Positions 9,040 through 19,603 of a DNA stretch of 64,000 nt are shown one piece after another. Position 1 is the first letter of the stretch, and every line of letters starts with the position of its first letter. Both the position numbers and the translations under genes were made by a program. Source of the DNA: Streptomyces macrolidinus (GTDB lineage Bacteria; Actinomycetota; Actinomycetes; Streptomycetales; Streptomycetaceae); assembly GCF_023887685.1 (NCBI RefSeq), contig NZ_JAMWMR010000003.1:310001-374000 (forward strand), in the 5' to 3' direction. The notes below the pieces were generated by a model. It was not told the origin of the DNA, searched no databases, and saw only the letters and a list, made by a program, of their open reading frames with translations.

Positions 9040-9943
9040 CCCCCAGCCAAGTCGGCACCTGACACGGCACCAGTCGGCCGTGTCCGACCGCCGCCGCACT
9101 CGCCGACGCCTTCCGGGAGGTCGAGGCGGACGCGTCGGCGCGGGTGGCGGTGCGGGGCTGCGCGGGCGCAGCCCCGAAGGCGGCGGGCGCCGAGCGCGGC
9201 AAGCGGGCGACCGAGGACGACGACGGCCCGATCGGACCGCCCAGGCTGCGGACGCGCCCCACGCCCGCTCGCCCCGGTCCGCAGGCTCGTCCCCGGTACG
9301 CACTGGTCGGCACCGCTCGTCCCCGGACGTACCAGCCCTCACCGGCCTGTCTGGTCCGAACGGGTCCTCCCCGGCCCGCACCGAGTCCTTCTCTGGTACG
9401 GACCGGCAGGGCCACAGGACTCCCGCGACAGCCACCTCGGCCTGACAGGCGGACGGACGCGGCCCGCGCCCGCTTGCCCCGGTCCGCCCGCACTGCTCGG
9501 CCCTGGTCCTTACCGGTCTCCACCAGTCCGTCCCGTCCTCTCCGGGCCGAACCGGCCTTCTCCTGCACCTCATCGGTCCTCTCCGGGCCGAACCGGCCTT
9601 CTCCGAACCTCACCGGTCCGCACCGGTCCTTCTCCGGTCCCCACCGGCTCCGCAGCAGTCTGCGGCGCTGTCGCGCTCCCCTTGCGTCCGTCGCCAGGCG
9701 GGACGCCGACGCGCCCGCCTTCGTCGTCCCGGCGCGTTCCGAATGTTCACCTCCCGGTAACTCGCCGGTCCCGCTCGGGTCTTGCCCTTGGTCGGGAACT
9801 GTGCGATCTTCGGGCATCCAGGCGCGGGGCGGAGCGGCCCGGACATCTCCGGTGGCCCCCGCGAAGGACGCTTCCGTCAGTGACGAGCGCGCGCGCCGAC
9901 GCGTCGGCGTAGCCCTGGCTAGCCCAGAAGATCATCTGGCGCC
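9040..9943. other. About 0.9 kb without a convincing gene
   Basis: No open frame on either strand has a ribosome site plus protein-like composition. A frame open from 9063 begins with protein-like sequence (ADAFREVEADASARVAVRG) but has no start codon until a weak GTG at 9144 and soon dissolves into Arg/Pro/Thr repeats, so it may be the decayed end of an older gene. From about 9270 to 9650 the sequence is dominated by CCGGTCC/CGGACCGG-like words. Confidence 0.5.
9535..9604. repeat. 29-bp perfect direct repeat, period 41
   Basis: The 29 bases at 9535-9563 recur without change at 9576-9604. The unit contains CTCCGGGCCGAACCGGCC and is part of a longer run of degenerate CCGGTCC-like repeats. Confidence 0.75.
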
Positions 9944-9975
9944 AGGGCCGAAAGTCCTTGATCATCAGGACCTTT
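9944..9975. promoter_or_regulatory. DevR/DosR-like box and overlapping inverted repeat
   Basis: GGGCCGAAAGTCCT (9944-9957) closely fits the GGGAC-TWWA-GTCCC core bound by DosR/DevR hypoxia regulators. It overlaps an imperfect inverted repeat, AAAGTCCT (9950-9957) and AGGACCTTTT (9966-9975), around a central TGATCA. It is about 330 bp upstream of the flavohemoprotein start. Inference from a motif remembered from mycobacterial/Streptomyces dormancy regulons. Confidence 0.4.
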
Positions 9976-10308
9976 TGCCTGGTGAAAGGGCTCTTCGGCC
10001 GGGTCCTCAAGATCCATCTCGGGGATGTAATAGCAGCGCGCCCCTCGGCTGCCCGCCGGGGGATGCCGCCGCCTCTGCCCACCACTCACCGTCGTCGCCG
10101 CCCGCCAGCGGCGGTTCGGCGTGGGCGCGGGCGGTGCCTATACCCGCAGATAGGAAAGTCGCGTCATGCCCCGCCCAGCCTCTCCCGCCCGCGCCACGGC
10201 CACGGCCTTCCGGGACGGCGACGTGTGCGGCGTGTCCGCGAGGAAGAACCGCTGATGACTGCCGCGGACGAGATCCCGGGGCGGTGCGGCCGTGAGGAGA
10301 GCACGATC

Positions 10309-11652
10309 ATGGACAACGGCAACTCCAGGACGAGGGACAGCAGGAAGGGCGACGAGTACCACGCCCTGCTCGCGCGTCGGGACGCGATGCGCCTGCGTGA
10401 CCAGATGCTCGCCCCGTCCCGCGCCGTGGAGAAGACGAAGTCTCCTACCTACGACGCCTACGACGGCGCCGCCGACCAGGAACTCATCGTCCAGAACCTG
10501 GCCGCGGTCACCCCGTTCAGTGAACTCATCGCCCACCTCTACGACGCCATGTTCGAACGGCACCCGTATCTGCGGCAGTTGTTCCCGGAATCGATGGAGT
10601 TCCAGAAGGCGCACCTGGAGCGGGCGTTCTGGTTCCTGATCGAGCATCTGCACAAGCCCGAGGAAATCACCACGTTCTGCACGCAGTTGGGCCGCGACCA
10701 CCGCAAACTCGGCGTCCAGCCCGTGCACTTCCAGGTGTTCGAGGTCGCGCTCTCCGAGGCGATGTACCGCATGTCCGGCGGTCGTGTCGACCAGGAGGTG
10801 GAGCAGGCCTGGCTGCGCATGGTGCGGTTCGCCGCCGCGGGCATGGTCGCGGGCTCGAAGCGCGCACTGGCCGAACCCCCCGCCTGGCACGGCACGGTGA
10901 CGTCCCATCAGCTCCGCCGCCCCGACCTCGCGGTGATCCGCGTCCGCACCGCCGAGCCCTACCCGTACCAGCCCGGCCAGTACGCGACCATCGAGTCCCC
11001 GCTGCTGCCGCACACCTGGCGCCCGTACACGTTCGCCACCGTCCCCGCACCGGACGGCGAGCTGGAGTTCCACATCCGCCGCACCGGTCCGGGCGGCGTG
11101 AGCGACGCCATGACCCTGCACACCCGCGTCGGTGACACCCTGCGCCTCGGTCCGCCGCAGGGCACGGCGACCCTGGACGACGACCAGGGGCGGGACGTGC
11201 TCATCGTGGCGGGCGGCACCGGCTGGGCCACCGGCCGGGCGCTCCTTGAGGACCTGTCCCAGCGGCGCGCGCCGGGCCGCAGGGCCCATCTCTTCCTCGG
11301 CGCCCGTACCTCCGAGGACCTGTACGACGCACAGGCCCTGTCCCGGCTGGAGAACCGCTGCCCCTGGCTGCGGGTCGTCCCGGTGATCAGCGACGGCCCG
11401 GGGGCGTCCCCGGACGGCTCGGTGGCCGAGGCGATCGCCCGGCACGGGGACTTCTCCCAGCACATCGCCTACGTCAGCGGCCCGCCCGCGATGGTCACCG
11501 CGGCCGTGTGGCGACTGGCCGGTCTCGGCCTGCCCGCCGACCGCATCCGCCACGACCCGGTCGCCGGTATGGTCCCGCTGCCCTCGCACGCGCAGCGGAC
11601 CCGGCCGACGGGACCGGCGGTGGGTCACATGGCCGAAGGCGCCCAGGTCTGA
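10309..11652 (+). CDS. Flavohemoprotein (globin + FAD/NAD reductase), nitric oxide dioxygenase type
   Basis: 447 aa from ATG 10309 (GAGGAGA 7 nt upstream); an in-frame ATG at 10255 with GAGGAAG is an alternative start. After a charged stretch of about 55 residues comes a globin domain with the B10 tyrosine in LIAHLYDAMF and the proximal histidine in GRDHRKLGVQPVHF. A ferredoxin-reductase-like module follows with the FAD motif RPYTFATV (RxYS in most relatives) and the nucleotide site VAGGTGWATGRAL. Such proteins oxidise NO to nitrate with O2 and NAD(P)H in the cytoplasm. The N-terminal extension and aromatic FAD motif mark it as a divergent actinobacterial type. It stands alone between a gene-poor region with a DevR-like box and a strong terminator. 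Confidence 0.9.
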   Translation: MDNGNSRTRDSRKGDEYHALLARRDAMRLRDQMLAPSRAVEKTKSPTYDAYDGAADQELIVQNLAAVTPFSELIAHLYDAMFERHPYLRQLFPESMEFQKAHLERAFWFLIEHLHKPEEITTFCTQLGRDHRKLGVQPVHFQVFEVALSEAMYRMSGGRVDQEVEQAWLRMVRFAAAGMVAGSKRALAEPPAWHGTVTSHQLRRPDLAVIRVRTAEPYPYQPGQYATIESPLLPHTWRPYTFATVPAPDGELEFHIRRTGPGGVSDAMTLHTRVGDTLRLGPPQGTATLDDDQGRDVLIVAGGTGWATGRALLEDLSQRRAPGRRAHLFLGARTSEDLYDAQALSRLENRCPWLRVVPVISDGPGASPDGSVAEAIARHGDFSQHIAYVSGPPAMVTAAVWRLAGLGLPADRIRHDPVAGMVPLPSHAQRTRPTGPAVGHMAEGAQV

Positions 11653-11657
11653 CGCTC

Positions 11658-11687
11658 CGGCCCGGCCTGCCGCGGCAGGCCGGGCCG
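11658..11687. terminator. 30-bp perfect palindrome between convergent genes
   Basis: The whole of 11658-11687 is self-complementary (14-15 bp arms, centre CCGCGG), 5 nt after the flavohemoprotein stop and 5 nt before the end of the convergent DUF427 gene. Likely a bidirectional terminator without U-tract. Confidence 0.7.
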
Positions 11688-11692
11688 ACCGG

Positions 11693-12028
11693 TCACCCGT
11701 CCGCTGACGACACCTCCGCCTCGTAGAAGCAGAAGTGGTCCTTGATCGGGGCGACATCGGGCTTCGGAGACGGATACGCCCAGACGATGTCGGCCGCGTC
11801 CGGCAGGGACCAGTACGACGCGGTGCCCTTGAAGGGGCACACGGTGTGCGTGTCGGACGGGGTCAGCAGATCGAGGCGTACGTCCTCGGCCGGGATGTAG
11901 TACCGCGGAGGGCACCCGGTCTCGCGCAGGACGACGGGCCGGTCGGTCTCCGCGAGGACCTGTCCGCCGTGCACCACGCGCACGTGCTGGTCGCCCCGCT
12001 CGATGGTGATGGTGTGTCCTTCGGTCAT
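11693..12028 (-). CDS. DUF427 domain protein
   Basis: 111 aa from ATG 12028; the open frame runs on upstream for 1.1 kb only as antisense of the next genes. The sequence has the family landmarks: GGQVLAETDRPVVLRETG, YYIPAEDV, the CPFKGTASYW motif and DAADIVWAYPSPKP. DUF427 proteins are small single-domain beta proteins common in actinobacteria; no reaction is established. No obvious ribosome site is seen. The start is only 51 nt from the divergent LOG-like gene, so they share a promoter region. Confidence 0.88.
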   Translation of the reverse strand: MTEGHTITIERGDQHVRVVHGGQVLAETDRPVVLRETGCPPRYYIPAEDVRLDLLTPSDTHTVCPFKGTASYWSLPDAADIVWAYPSPKPDVAPIKDHFCFYEAEVSSADG

Positions 12029-12066
12029 ACCGGTGAAGCGCCCGCGGGCCCCGGCTTCTTCCCGCG

Positions 12067-12072
12067 TACGGT
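12067..12072 (+). promoter_or_regulatory. -10 box, leaderless start of LOG-like gene
   Basis: TACGGT followed by 7 nt and then GTG 12080: transcription would begin at or next to the start codon. Confidence 0.45.
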
Positions 12073-12079
12073 GTCCCTC

Positions 12080-12619
12080 GTGAATATCTGTGTCTTTCTC
12101 TCCGCCGCCGACCTCGCCGACCGCTACACCCGCCCCGCCCGTGAATTCGCCGAACTGCTCGGCAAGGGCGGGCACGCTCTTGTGTGGGGCGGATCCGACA
12201 CCGGTCTGATGAAGGTGGTCGCCGACGGCGTGCAGGAGGCGGGCGGCAAGCTGCTGGGCGTGTCCGTCGAGTTCCTGGCCGACAAGGCCCGCAAGGGCGC
12301 CGACGAGATGGTGATCACCAAGGACCTCGCCGAGCGCAAGCGGCTGCTCCTGGCCAAGGCCGACGCGGTGGTGGTCATGGTCGGCGGGACCGGGACGCTC
12401 GACGAGGCGACCGAGATCCTGGAGCTGAAGAAGCACGGGCACACCGACAAGCCGGTGGTCCTGCTGAACACCGCGGGCTTCTACGACGGCCTGAAGGAGC
12501 AGTTCCGGCGGATGGAGGAGGAAGGCTTCCTGACGCGCCCGCTGTCCGAGCTGGCGCACTTCGCCAAGGACCCGGCGGGGGCGCTCGCGTATCTGGAGGA
12601 GTCGCTCGGAGCGCGGTAG
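12080..12619 (+). CDS. LOG family protein (TIGR00730-like nucleoside 5'-monophosphate phosphoribohydrolase)
   Basis: 179 aa from GTG 12080 (GTG 12071 is possible). Rossmann-like fold with the pair of motifs of the LOG/lysine decarboxylase-like family: WGGSDTGLMKVVADG near residue 40 and VGGTGTLDEATEIL near residue 100, the latter matching PGGxGTxxE with Val for Pro. Family members release ribose 5-phosphate from nucleotides, as in cytokinin activation, but many bacterial ones are uncharacterised. No ribosome site, and a TACGGT -10 box directly upstream suggests a leaderless message. Followed after 24 nt by an SDR gene in the same direction. Confidence 0.85.
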   Translation: MNICVFLSAADLADRYTRPAREFAELLGKGGHALVWGGSDTGLMKVVADGVQEAGGKLLGVSVEFLADKARKGADEMVITKDLAERKRLLLAKADAVVVMVGGTGTLDEATEILELKKHGHTDKPVVLLNTAGFYDGLKEQFRRMEEEGFLTRPLSELAHFAKDPAGALAYLEESLGAR

Positions 12620-12643
12620 CCCCCAGGTGCGAGCATGGCGGGC

Positions 12644-13333
12644 ATGGCTACACATGTGATCACCGGAGCGGGCTCCGGCATCGGCGCGGCCGTGGCCCGC
12701 CGTCTGCACGCGCGCGGGGACGAGCTCGTCCTGCACGCGCGTGACGCGGGGCGGGCCAAGGAGCTGGCGGCCGAGTTCCCCGGGGCGCGGACCCTGGTCG
12801 GCGACCTCGCGGAGCCGGACCGGCTGTCCTGGGCGTTCTCGCACCAGACCCTGCCGGACCGGGTGGACTCGCTCCTGCACATCGCGGGCGTGGTCGACCT
12901 CGGCCAGGTCGGCGAGCTGACCCCGAAGGCCTGGCGCCACCAGCTCGACGTCAACCTGATCGCCCCCGCCGAGCTGACCCGCCACTTCCTGCCCCAGCTC
13001 CGCACCGCACGCGGCCAGGTGCTGTTCGTCAACTCGGGCGCCGGTCTGAACGCCCACGCGTCCTGGTCCGCGTACGCCGCCTCCAAGCACGGGCTGAAGG
13101 CCCTCGCGGACTCCCTGCGCGCCGAGGAGCGCGGCAACGGCGTGCGGGTCACCTCGGTCTACCCGGGCCGTACGGCGAGCCCGATGCAGGTCAAGGTGCA
13201 CCAGCAGGAGGGCAAGCCGTACGACCCCGCGCAGTGGATCGACCCCGAGTCGGTGGCGACGACGATCGTGATGTGCCTGGACCTGCCGAGGGACGCGGAG
13301 GTCAACGATCTGACGGTACGACCGGGCGGCTGA
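12644..13333 (+). CDS. Short-chain dehydrogenase/reductase (SDR)
   Basis: 229 aa from ATG 12644; an in-frame ATG at 12635 is equally possible. Classical SDR: nucleotide-binding TGAGSGIG at residues 8-15, a serine in FVNSGAG and the catalytic YxxxK as YAASK near residue 145. It uses NAD(P)H on an unknown alcohol or ketone. It follows the LOG-like gene closely and precedes the MetE-like gene, which has its own promoter. Confidence 0.92.
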   Translation: MATHVITGAGSGIGAAVARRLHARGDELVLHARDAGRAKELAAEFPGARTLVGDLAEPDRLSWAFSHQTLPDRVDSLLHIAGVVDLGQVGELTPKAWRHQLDVNLIAPAELTRHFLPQLRTARGQVLFVNSGAGLNAHASWSAYAASKHGLKALADSLRAEERGNGVRVTSVYPGRTASPMQVKVHQQEGKPYDPAQWIDPESVATTIVMCLDLPRDAEVNDLTVRPGG

Positions 13334-13371
13334 CGGTCTCGGGGCCGGTACGGAGTCGCCGCGGGATTCCG

Positions 13372-13377
13372 TAGGCT
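13372..13377 (+). promoter_or_regulatory. -10 box, leaderless start of MetE-like gene
   Basis: TAGGCT followed by 6 nt (13378-13383) and GTG 13384, with no ribosome site, the standard layout of a Streptomyces leaderless gene. Confidence 0.5.
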
Positions 13378-13383
13378 GCCGGG

Positions 13384-14391
13384 GTGAGTGAAGACAGCCA
13401 GATCAGGTTCGGTGCGGCAACCGGCGTCGGGTCCATGCCCGGCGGGGACGCGCGCGAGGCGGCCAGGACCGTCACCGGAAGCTTCGAGGACTTCCCCTTC
13501 CTCGCCGAGTTGCCGGCCCGCGGGCCCGGCGCGGACATGATCGGGCGGACCGCCGGGATGCTGGTCGATCTGTACGCGCGCGTGGAGCCCAGCGGCTGGC
13601 GGTTCGGGGACCGGCCGGGGCGGGACACCAAGCGGGCCCGCTCCTGGCTCGGCGAGGACCTCGACGCGCTGGAGGAGTTCACCCAGGGCTACGAAGGCCC
13701 GCTGAAGGTCCAGGCCGTCGGGCCCTGGACGCTGGCCGCCGCGCTGGAGCTGAAGAACGGCGAGTCGGCCCTCTCCGACCCCGGCGCCTGCCGCGACCTC
13801 GCCGGATCGCTCGTCGAGGGGCTGCGTCTGCACCTGGACGAGATGCGGCGGCGCGTGCCCGGCGCCCGTCTCGTCCTGCAGCTCGACGAGCCGTCGCTCA
13901 CCTCCGTCCTGCGCGGGCAGGTGCGGACCGCGAGCGGCTACCGCACCCACCGGGCCGTCGACCGGCAGATCGTAGAGGCCACGCTCCGGGACGTCGTCGG
14001 GGTGCACGCCGACGGTCCGGTCGTGGTCCATTCCTGCGCTCCTGACGTGCCGTTCGCCCTGTTGCGCAGGGCGGGGGCCGCCGGGGTCTCCTTCGACTTC
14101 TCGCTCCTCACCGAACGTGACGACGATGCGATCGGCGAGGCCGTGGAGGGCGGCACCCGGCTCTTCGCGGGCGTCGTGGCGAGCACGGACGGCCCGTTGT
14201 CAGACCCTGCCGGTAGCGTCATGGGTGTCAGGACGCTGTGGCGCAGGCTGGGGCTGCGTCCGGGGGCTCTCGCGGACGCGGTCACGCTCACGCCGACATG
14301 CGGGCTCGCGGGCGCTTCCCCGGACTACGCACGCCGGGCGCTCGCCCACTGCGTCCGGGCGGCGAGATCCCTCGCGGACAACCCTGAGTAA
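13384..14391 (+). CDS. Cobalamin-independent methionine synthase-like protein (MetE C-terminal/UROD fold)
   Basis: 335 aa. It matches the short proteins annotated as vitamin B12-independent methionine synthase family. Landmarks are GVGSMPGGDAREA at the N-terminus, LQLDEPSL in the middle, VVHSCAPD with the His and Cys that bind zinc in MetE, and TPTCGLAG with the second zinc cysteine near the end. Because the zinc ligands are kept but the substrate domain of full MetE is absent, a thiol methyl-transfer reaction is plausible but the acceptor is unknown. Only 15 nt separate it from ligA, suggesting co-transcription. Confidence 0.85.
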   Translation: MSEDSQIRFGAATGVGSMPGGDAREAARTVTGSFEDFPFLAELPARGPGADMIGRTAGMLVDLYARVEPSGWRFGDRPGRDTKRARSWLGEDLDALEEFTQGYEGPLKVQAVGPWTLAAALELKNGESALSDPGACRDLAGSLVEGLRLHLDEMRRRVPGARLVLQLDEPSLTSVLRGQVRTASGYRTHRAVDRQIVEATLRDVVGVHADGPVVVHSCAPDVPFALLRRAGAAGVSFDFSLLTERDDDAIGEAVEGGTRLFAGVVASTDGPLSDPAGSVMGVRTLWRRLGLRPGALADAVTLTPTCGLAGASPDYARRALAHCVRAARSLADNPE

Positions 14392-16602
<2,211 letters not shown>

Positions 16603-16766
16603 CGGACGAAGGCTCCCGGTTCCTCGGATACGCGATGTATCCGGATGGGCGGGGCGCATTGGGGCAACCGCCGACGACCGCTGCCCCGGAACGCTTGCTG
16701 CGGCCTACTGTTGAGGTGTACGCCTGCCATGCCCGGACGCGTGGCGGGCGGTCGGGCGCGATGTTG

Positions 16767-16781
16767 CTGACGGTTCGTCAG
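16767..16781. promoter_or_regulatory. Perfect palindrome upstream of GGDEF-EAL gene, BldD-box-like
   Basis: CTGACGGTTCGTCAG (6-bp arms, 3-nt centre) lies about 50 nt before the ATG at 16830. Compared with the BldD consensus TnACnCWGnGTnA it keeps TnAC and GTnA but differs in the centre (7 of 9 fixed positions). The rest of the 227-nt gap after ligA (16603-16829) shows no gene. Confidence 0.35.
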
Positions 16782-16829
16782 GCATCGGGCCGTATGACGT
16801 CGGCACCGCCGGCTGTGAGAGGGACGGGA

Positions 16830-19142
16830 ATGGAACGGACCGAGAGCGCCGCCCCGGACTCATGGCTGCGCCTGCGCCGGATGTCGGACGCCTGGCGCGC
16901 GGGGCGCTGGACGGCGTGGCTGTCGGGGTACCGGGGCGCGGACGGCCGAAGTGCCTTGCCGGGGCGTGTTCCTGGCGAGTCGCTCGCGGCGGACAGGACG
17001 CCGCGGCCCGTCGCGACCGGTCCTGCCGGACCTGCCGGTCCGTTCGCCGCCGGACAGCGCGCCGGGCGGCCCGGCCCGGACGGCGGCGGGCGCCCGTCCC
17101 GGTCCGTGCTGCTCTGGGCGGTCCTCGCGGCGGCCGGGCTCGCCCTCGGCGCCGCCTTCTTCCGCGCCTTCGGCGGACACCACGCGCTCTTCCCGCCCGG
17201 CACGGTCGGCTGGTCCCTGGCCCTGCTGACCGGCGTCATCGTCGGCCATCTGGTCGCCCTCGGCCGCGCCCGCTGGTGGGGCGGTACGGGCTCGGGCGCC
17301 GCCCTGACCCTCGCCGTCCTGCTGCTGTACGGCTGGGTGCCCGCCGCGATGGTGAGCCTCACGGTCGTCGTCCTGGTCGGCCTCGTGCGGCCGGGCTGCT
17401 GGCGGCAGGGCCTGCTGCACGGCGCGGTCGACATCCTCGGCGTCGGCGCCTCGACGCTCGCGCTGGCCGCCTTCGGGCACGTCCCGAGTGTCGAGTCCCC
17501 CTGGGAGCCGCGGAGTTGGACGATCGCCGCCGCGCCCGCGATCGTCCTCGCCGCCCTCGCCTACCTCGCGGTGACCCGGCTGCTGGTGTGGTGTCTCACC
17601 GCGCCGCGCATGGGCGGACTGCCCACCATCGCCCGTACCGCCCTGGTCCGGCAGGGCCTCGTCGCCGTCGCGCTGCTCGGCATAGCGCCACTGGTCTGCG
17701 TGGTCGCGAGGACGCTGCCCGTGCTGCTGCCGCTGTTCGCCATCCCGCTCATCGCCCTCGACTCCACCCTGTGGATCGCCCGCGCCCGCGCCGAGGAGCA
17801 GCTCCGCGACCCGCTCACCGGCCTGCCCAACCGGCAGTGGCTGCTGGAGCGCACATGGGCGGCGCTGGACGACGCCGAGCGCATCGGGGCGCGTTCCGCC
17901 CTGATGTTGATCGACCTCGACCGCTTCCGGTCGGTGAACGACACGCTCGGGCATCTCGCCGGTGACCGGCTGCTCCTCCAGATAGCGGAGCGGCTGCGGC
18001 TGGCGCTGCCCCGCGGGGCGGAGGCCGCGCGGCTCGGCGGCGACGAGTTCGCCGTGTTACTGCCCGTCGCGGACTCCACGACGTCCGCGTCCCGGGCGGC
18101 CCGCAATCTGGTCGCCGCGCTCGGCTCCCCGCTCGACCTGGACGGGCTCACGCTCGTCCTGGAGGCCAGCGCCGGTGTCGCCGTCTTCCCTGACCACGCG
18201 CTGGACGCGGAGGGGCTGCTGCGCCGGGCCGACGTCGCCATGTACCAGGCGAAGCGGGACCGTACGGGGGTGGAGGTGTACGAGTCCAAGCGGGACTCCA
18301 ACACCCCGGACCGGCTAGGGCTGCTGGGCGATCTGCGGCGCGCGCTGGACGCGCACGAGGTGGAGCTGCACTACCAGCCGAAGGTCCGCTTCGACGGACA
18401 GGTCGCCGGTCTCGAGGCGCTCGTGCGCTGGGTGCACCCCGAGCGCGGGAAGGTGCCGCCGGACGAGTTCATCGCCATCGCCGAGTCCTCCGGGCTGATG
18501 CCGCATCTGACGGAGTACGTCCTGGAGACCGCGCTCGGACAGGTGGCCCGGTGGCGGGCGCAGGGCCTGCGGGTCCCGGTGGCCGTGAACGTCTCCCCGC
18601 GCGACGTCCACACGCCGGGCTTCGCGGGCGCGGTGGCCGCGCGCCTGGCACGGCACGGCGTCCCGGCGGGCGCGCTGCAGTTGGAGATCACCGAGCATGT
18701 ACTCCTGGAGGACCCGCAGCGGGCCGCGGACACCCTGGCCGGGCTGGCCGGGCACGGCGTGAAGATGTCGCTGGACGACTTCGGCACGGGGTATTCGTCG
18801 CTGGTGCATCTGCGGCGGCTGCCGGTGAGCGAACTGAAGATCGACCGTTCGTTCGTGGCCCGGCTGGCCGTGGACGCCCAGGACGCGGAGATCGTGCGCT
18901 GCACGGTGGACCTCGCGCATTCGCTGGGCCTGCTCGTCGTCGCGGAGGGCGTCGAGGACGACGAGACCTGGGAGCGGCTGCGGGACCTGGGCTGCGACGC
19001 GGTCCAGGGCTGGCTGGTCGCCGCCGCGATGCCGCCGGAGGAGACCACGGCCTGGCTGCGGGCCCGGGGATCGAGGGGCTGGCAGCGCCCGAAGGCCGCG
19101 CTCCCGGCGGCTGCCGCGGACGACCAGGGGCGGATCGGTTAG
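16830..19142 (+). CDS. Membrane GGDEF-EAL c-di-GMP turnover protein (RmdB-like)
   Basis: 770 aa from ATG 16830 (GAGAGGG just upstream). After a Pro/Gly-rich cytoplasmic stretch come about six membrane helices (about residues 90-320). A GGDEF domain follows (GGDEF intact at 403-407, but the inhibitory site reads RGAE rather than RxxD), then an EAL domain with EAL at 529-531 and all metal and catalytic motifs kept ([31 protein letters not shown]). It should therefore be able to hydrolyse c-di-GMP and may also synthesise it. Position after ligA and before gatC fits the S. coelicolor phosphodiesterase RmdB as I remember it. Role in development is inferred from that. Confidence 0.9.
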   Translation: MERTESAAPDSWLRLRRMSDAWRAGRWTAWLSGYRGADGRSALPGRVPGESLAADRTPRPVATGPAGPAGPFAAGQRAGRPGPDGGGRPSRSVLLWAVLAAAGLALGAAFFRAFGGHHALFPPGTVGWSLALLTGVIVGHLVALGRARWWGGTGSGAALTLAVLLLYGWVPAAMVSLTVVVLVGLVRPGCWRQGLLHGAVDILGVGASTLALAAFGHVPSVESPWEPRSWTIAAAPAIVLAALAYLAVTRLLVWCLTAPRMGGLPTIARTALVRQGLVAVALLGIAPLVCVVARTLPVLLPLFAIPLIALDSTLWIARARAEEQLRDPLTGLPNRQWLLERTWAALDDAERIGARSALMLIDLDRFRSVNDTLGHLAGDRLLLQIAERLRLALPRGAEAARLGGDEFAVLLPVADSTTSASRAARNLVAALGSPLDLDGLTLVLEASAGVAVFPDHALDAEGLLRRADVAMYQAKRDRTGVEVYESKRDSNTPDRLGLLGDLRRALDAHEVELHYQPKVRFDGQVAGLEALVRWVHPERGKVPPDEFIAIAESSGLMPHLTEYVLETALGQVARWRAQGLRVPVAVNVSPRDVHTPGFAGAVAARLARHGVPAGALQLEITEHVLLEDPQRAADTLAGLAGHGVKMSLDDFGTGYSSLVHLRRLPVSELKIDRSFVARLAVDAQDAEIVRCTVDLAHSLGLLVVAEGVEDDETWERLRDLGCDAVQGWLVAAAMPPEETTAWLRARGSRGWQRPKAALPAAAADDQGRIG

Positions 19143-19254
19143 GGGCCAGGGCGACCCCGTACGAACCCTGGGGCCGGGGTCCTCGCCCCGCGCCCTGGCA
19201 CCGGGTGCGACCCGTCCCGGGGAATCCGTTTCACGGGCACAGGGCCCCGCGCCA

Positions 19255-19260
19255 TAGGAT
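19255..19260 (+). promoter_or_regulatory. -10 box upstream of gatC
   Basis: TAGGAT, 41 nt before the gatC ATG, predicts a start of transcription near 19267 and a leader that includes AGAGGAT as ribosome site. Confidence 0.35.
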
Positions 19261-19300
19261 TGAGCCCAAACCACACACTCTCACCCCAGAGGATCGCTGC

Positions 19301-19597
19301 ATGCCTGGCATCACGCGCGAGGAGGTCGCCCACCTCGCCCGGCTGGCGCGTCTGGAGCTGAAGCCCGAAGAGCTAGAGCACTTCGCAGGCCAGCTCGACG
19401 ACATCATCGGCGCGGTCGCCCGCGTCAGCGAGGTCGCCGACCAAGACGTCCCGCCGACCTCTCACCCGCTGCCGCTGACGAACGTCATGCGCGCGGACGA
19501 GGTCCGTCCCTCGCTCACCCCCGAGCAGGCGCTGTCCGGCGCCCCGGCCCAGGAGCAGCAGCGTTTCAAGGTGCCGCAGATCCTGGGGGAGGAGTAG
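19301..19597 (+). CDS. gatC: Asp-tRNA(Asn)/Glu-tRNA(Gln) amidotransferase subunit C
   Basis: 98 aa. The small subunit that wraps and stabilises GatA in the GatCAB complex, which turns misacylated Glu-tRNA(Gln) and Asp-tRNA(Asn) into the amidated forms. Typical sequence from the start: [17 protein letters not shown], then [19 protein letters not shown] and a C-terminal [16 protein letters not shown] precedes the ATG. First gene of gatC-gatA-(80 aa)-gatB, 6 nt from gatA. Confidence 0.96.
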   Translation: MPGITREEVAHLARLARLELKPEELEHFAGQLDDIIGAVARVSEVADQDVPPTSHPLPLTNVMRADEVRPSLTPEQALSGAPAQEQQRFKVPQILGEE

Positions 19598-19603
19598 CCC
19601 GTC

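Noticed and set aside
10002-10030. AAGATCCATCTC...GATGTAAT before the flavohemoprotein as an NsrR site
   Set aside because: The left half resembles an NsrR half-site but the right half does not match; palindrome fails.
9144-10295. 383-aa frame across the repeat region
   Set aside because: Arg/Pro/Thr low complexity, no start with ribosome site; treated as non-coding.
11693-13201. 502-aa minus-strand frame
   Set aside because: Only its last 111 codons (DUF427) are real; the rest is antisense to the LOG-like and SDR genes.
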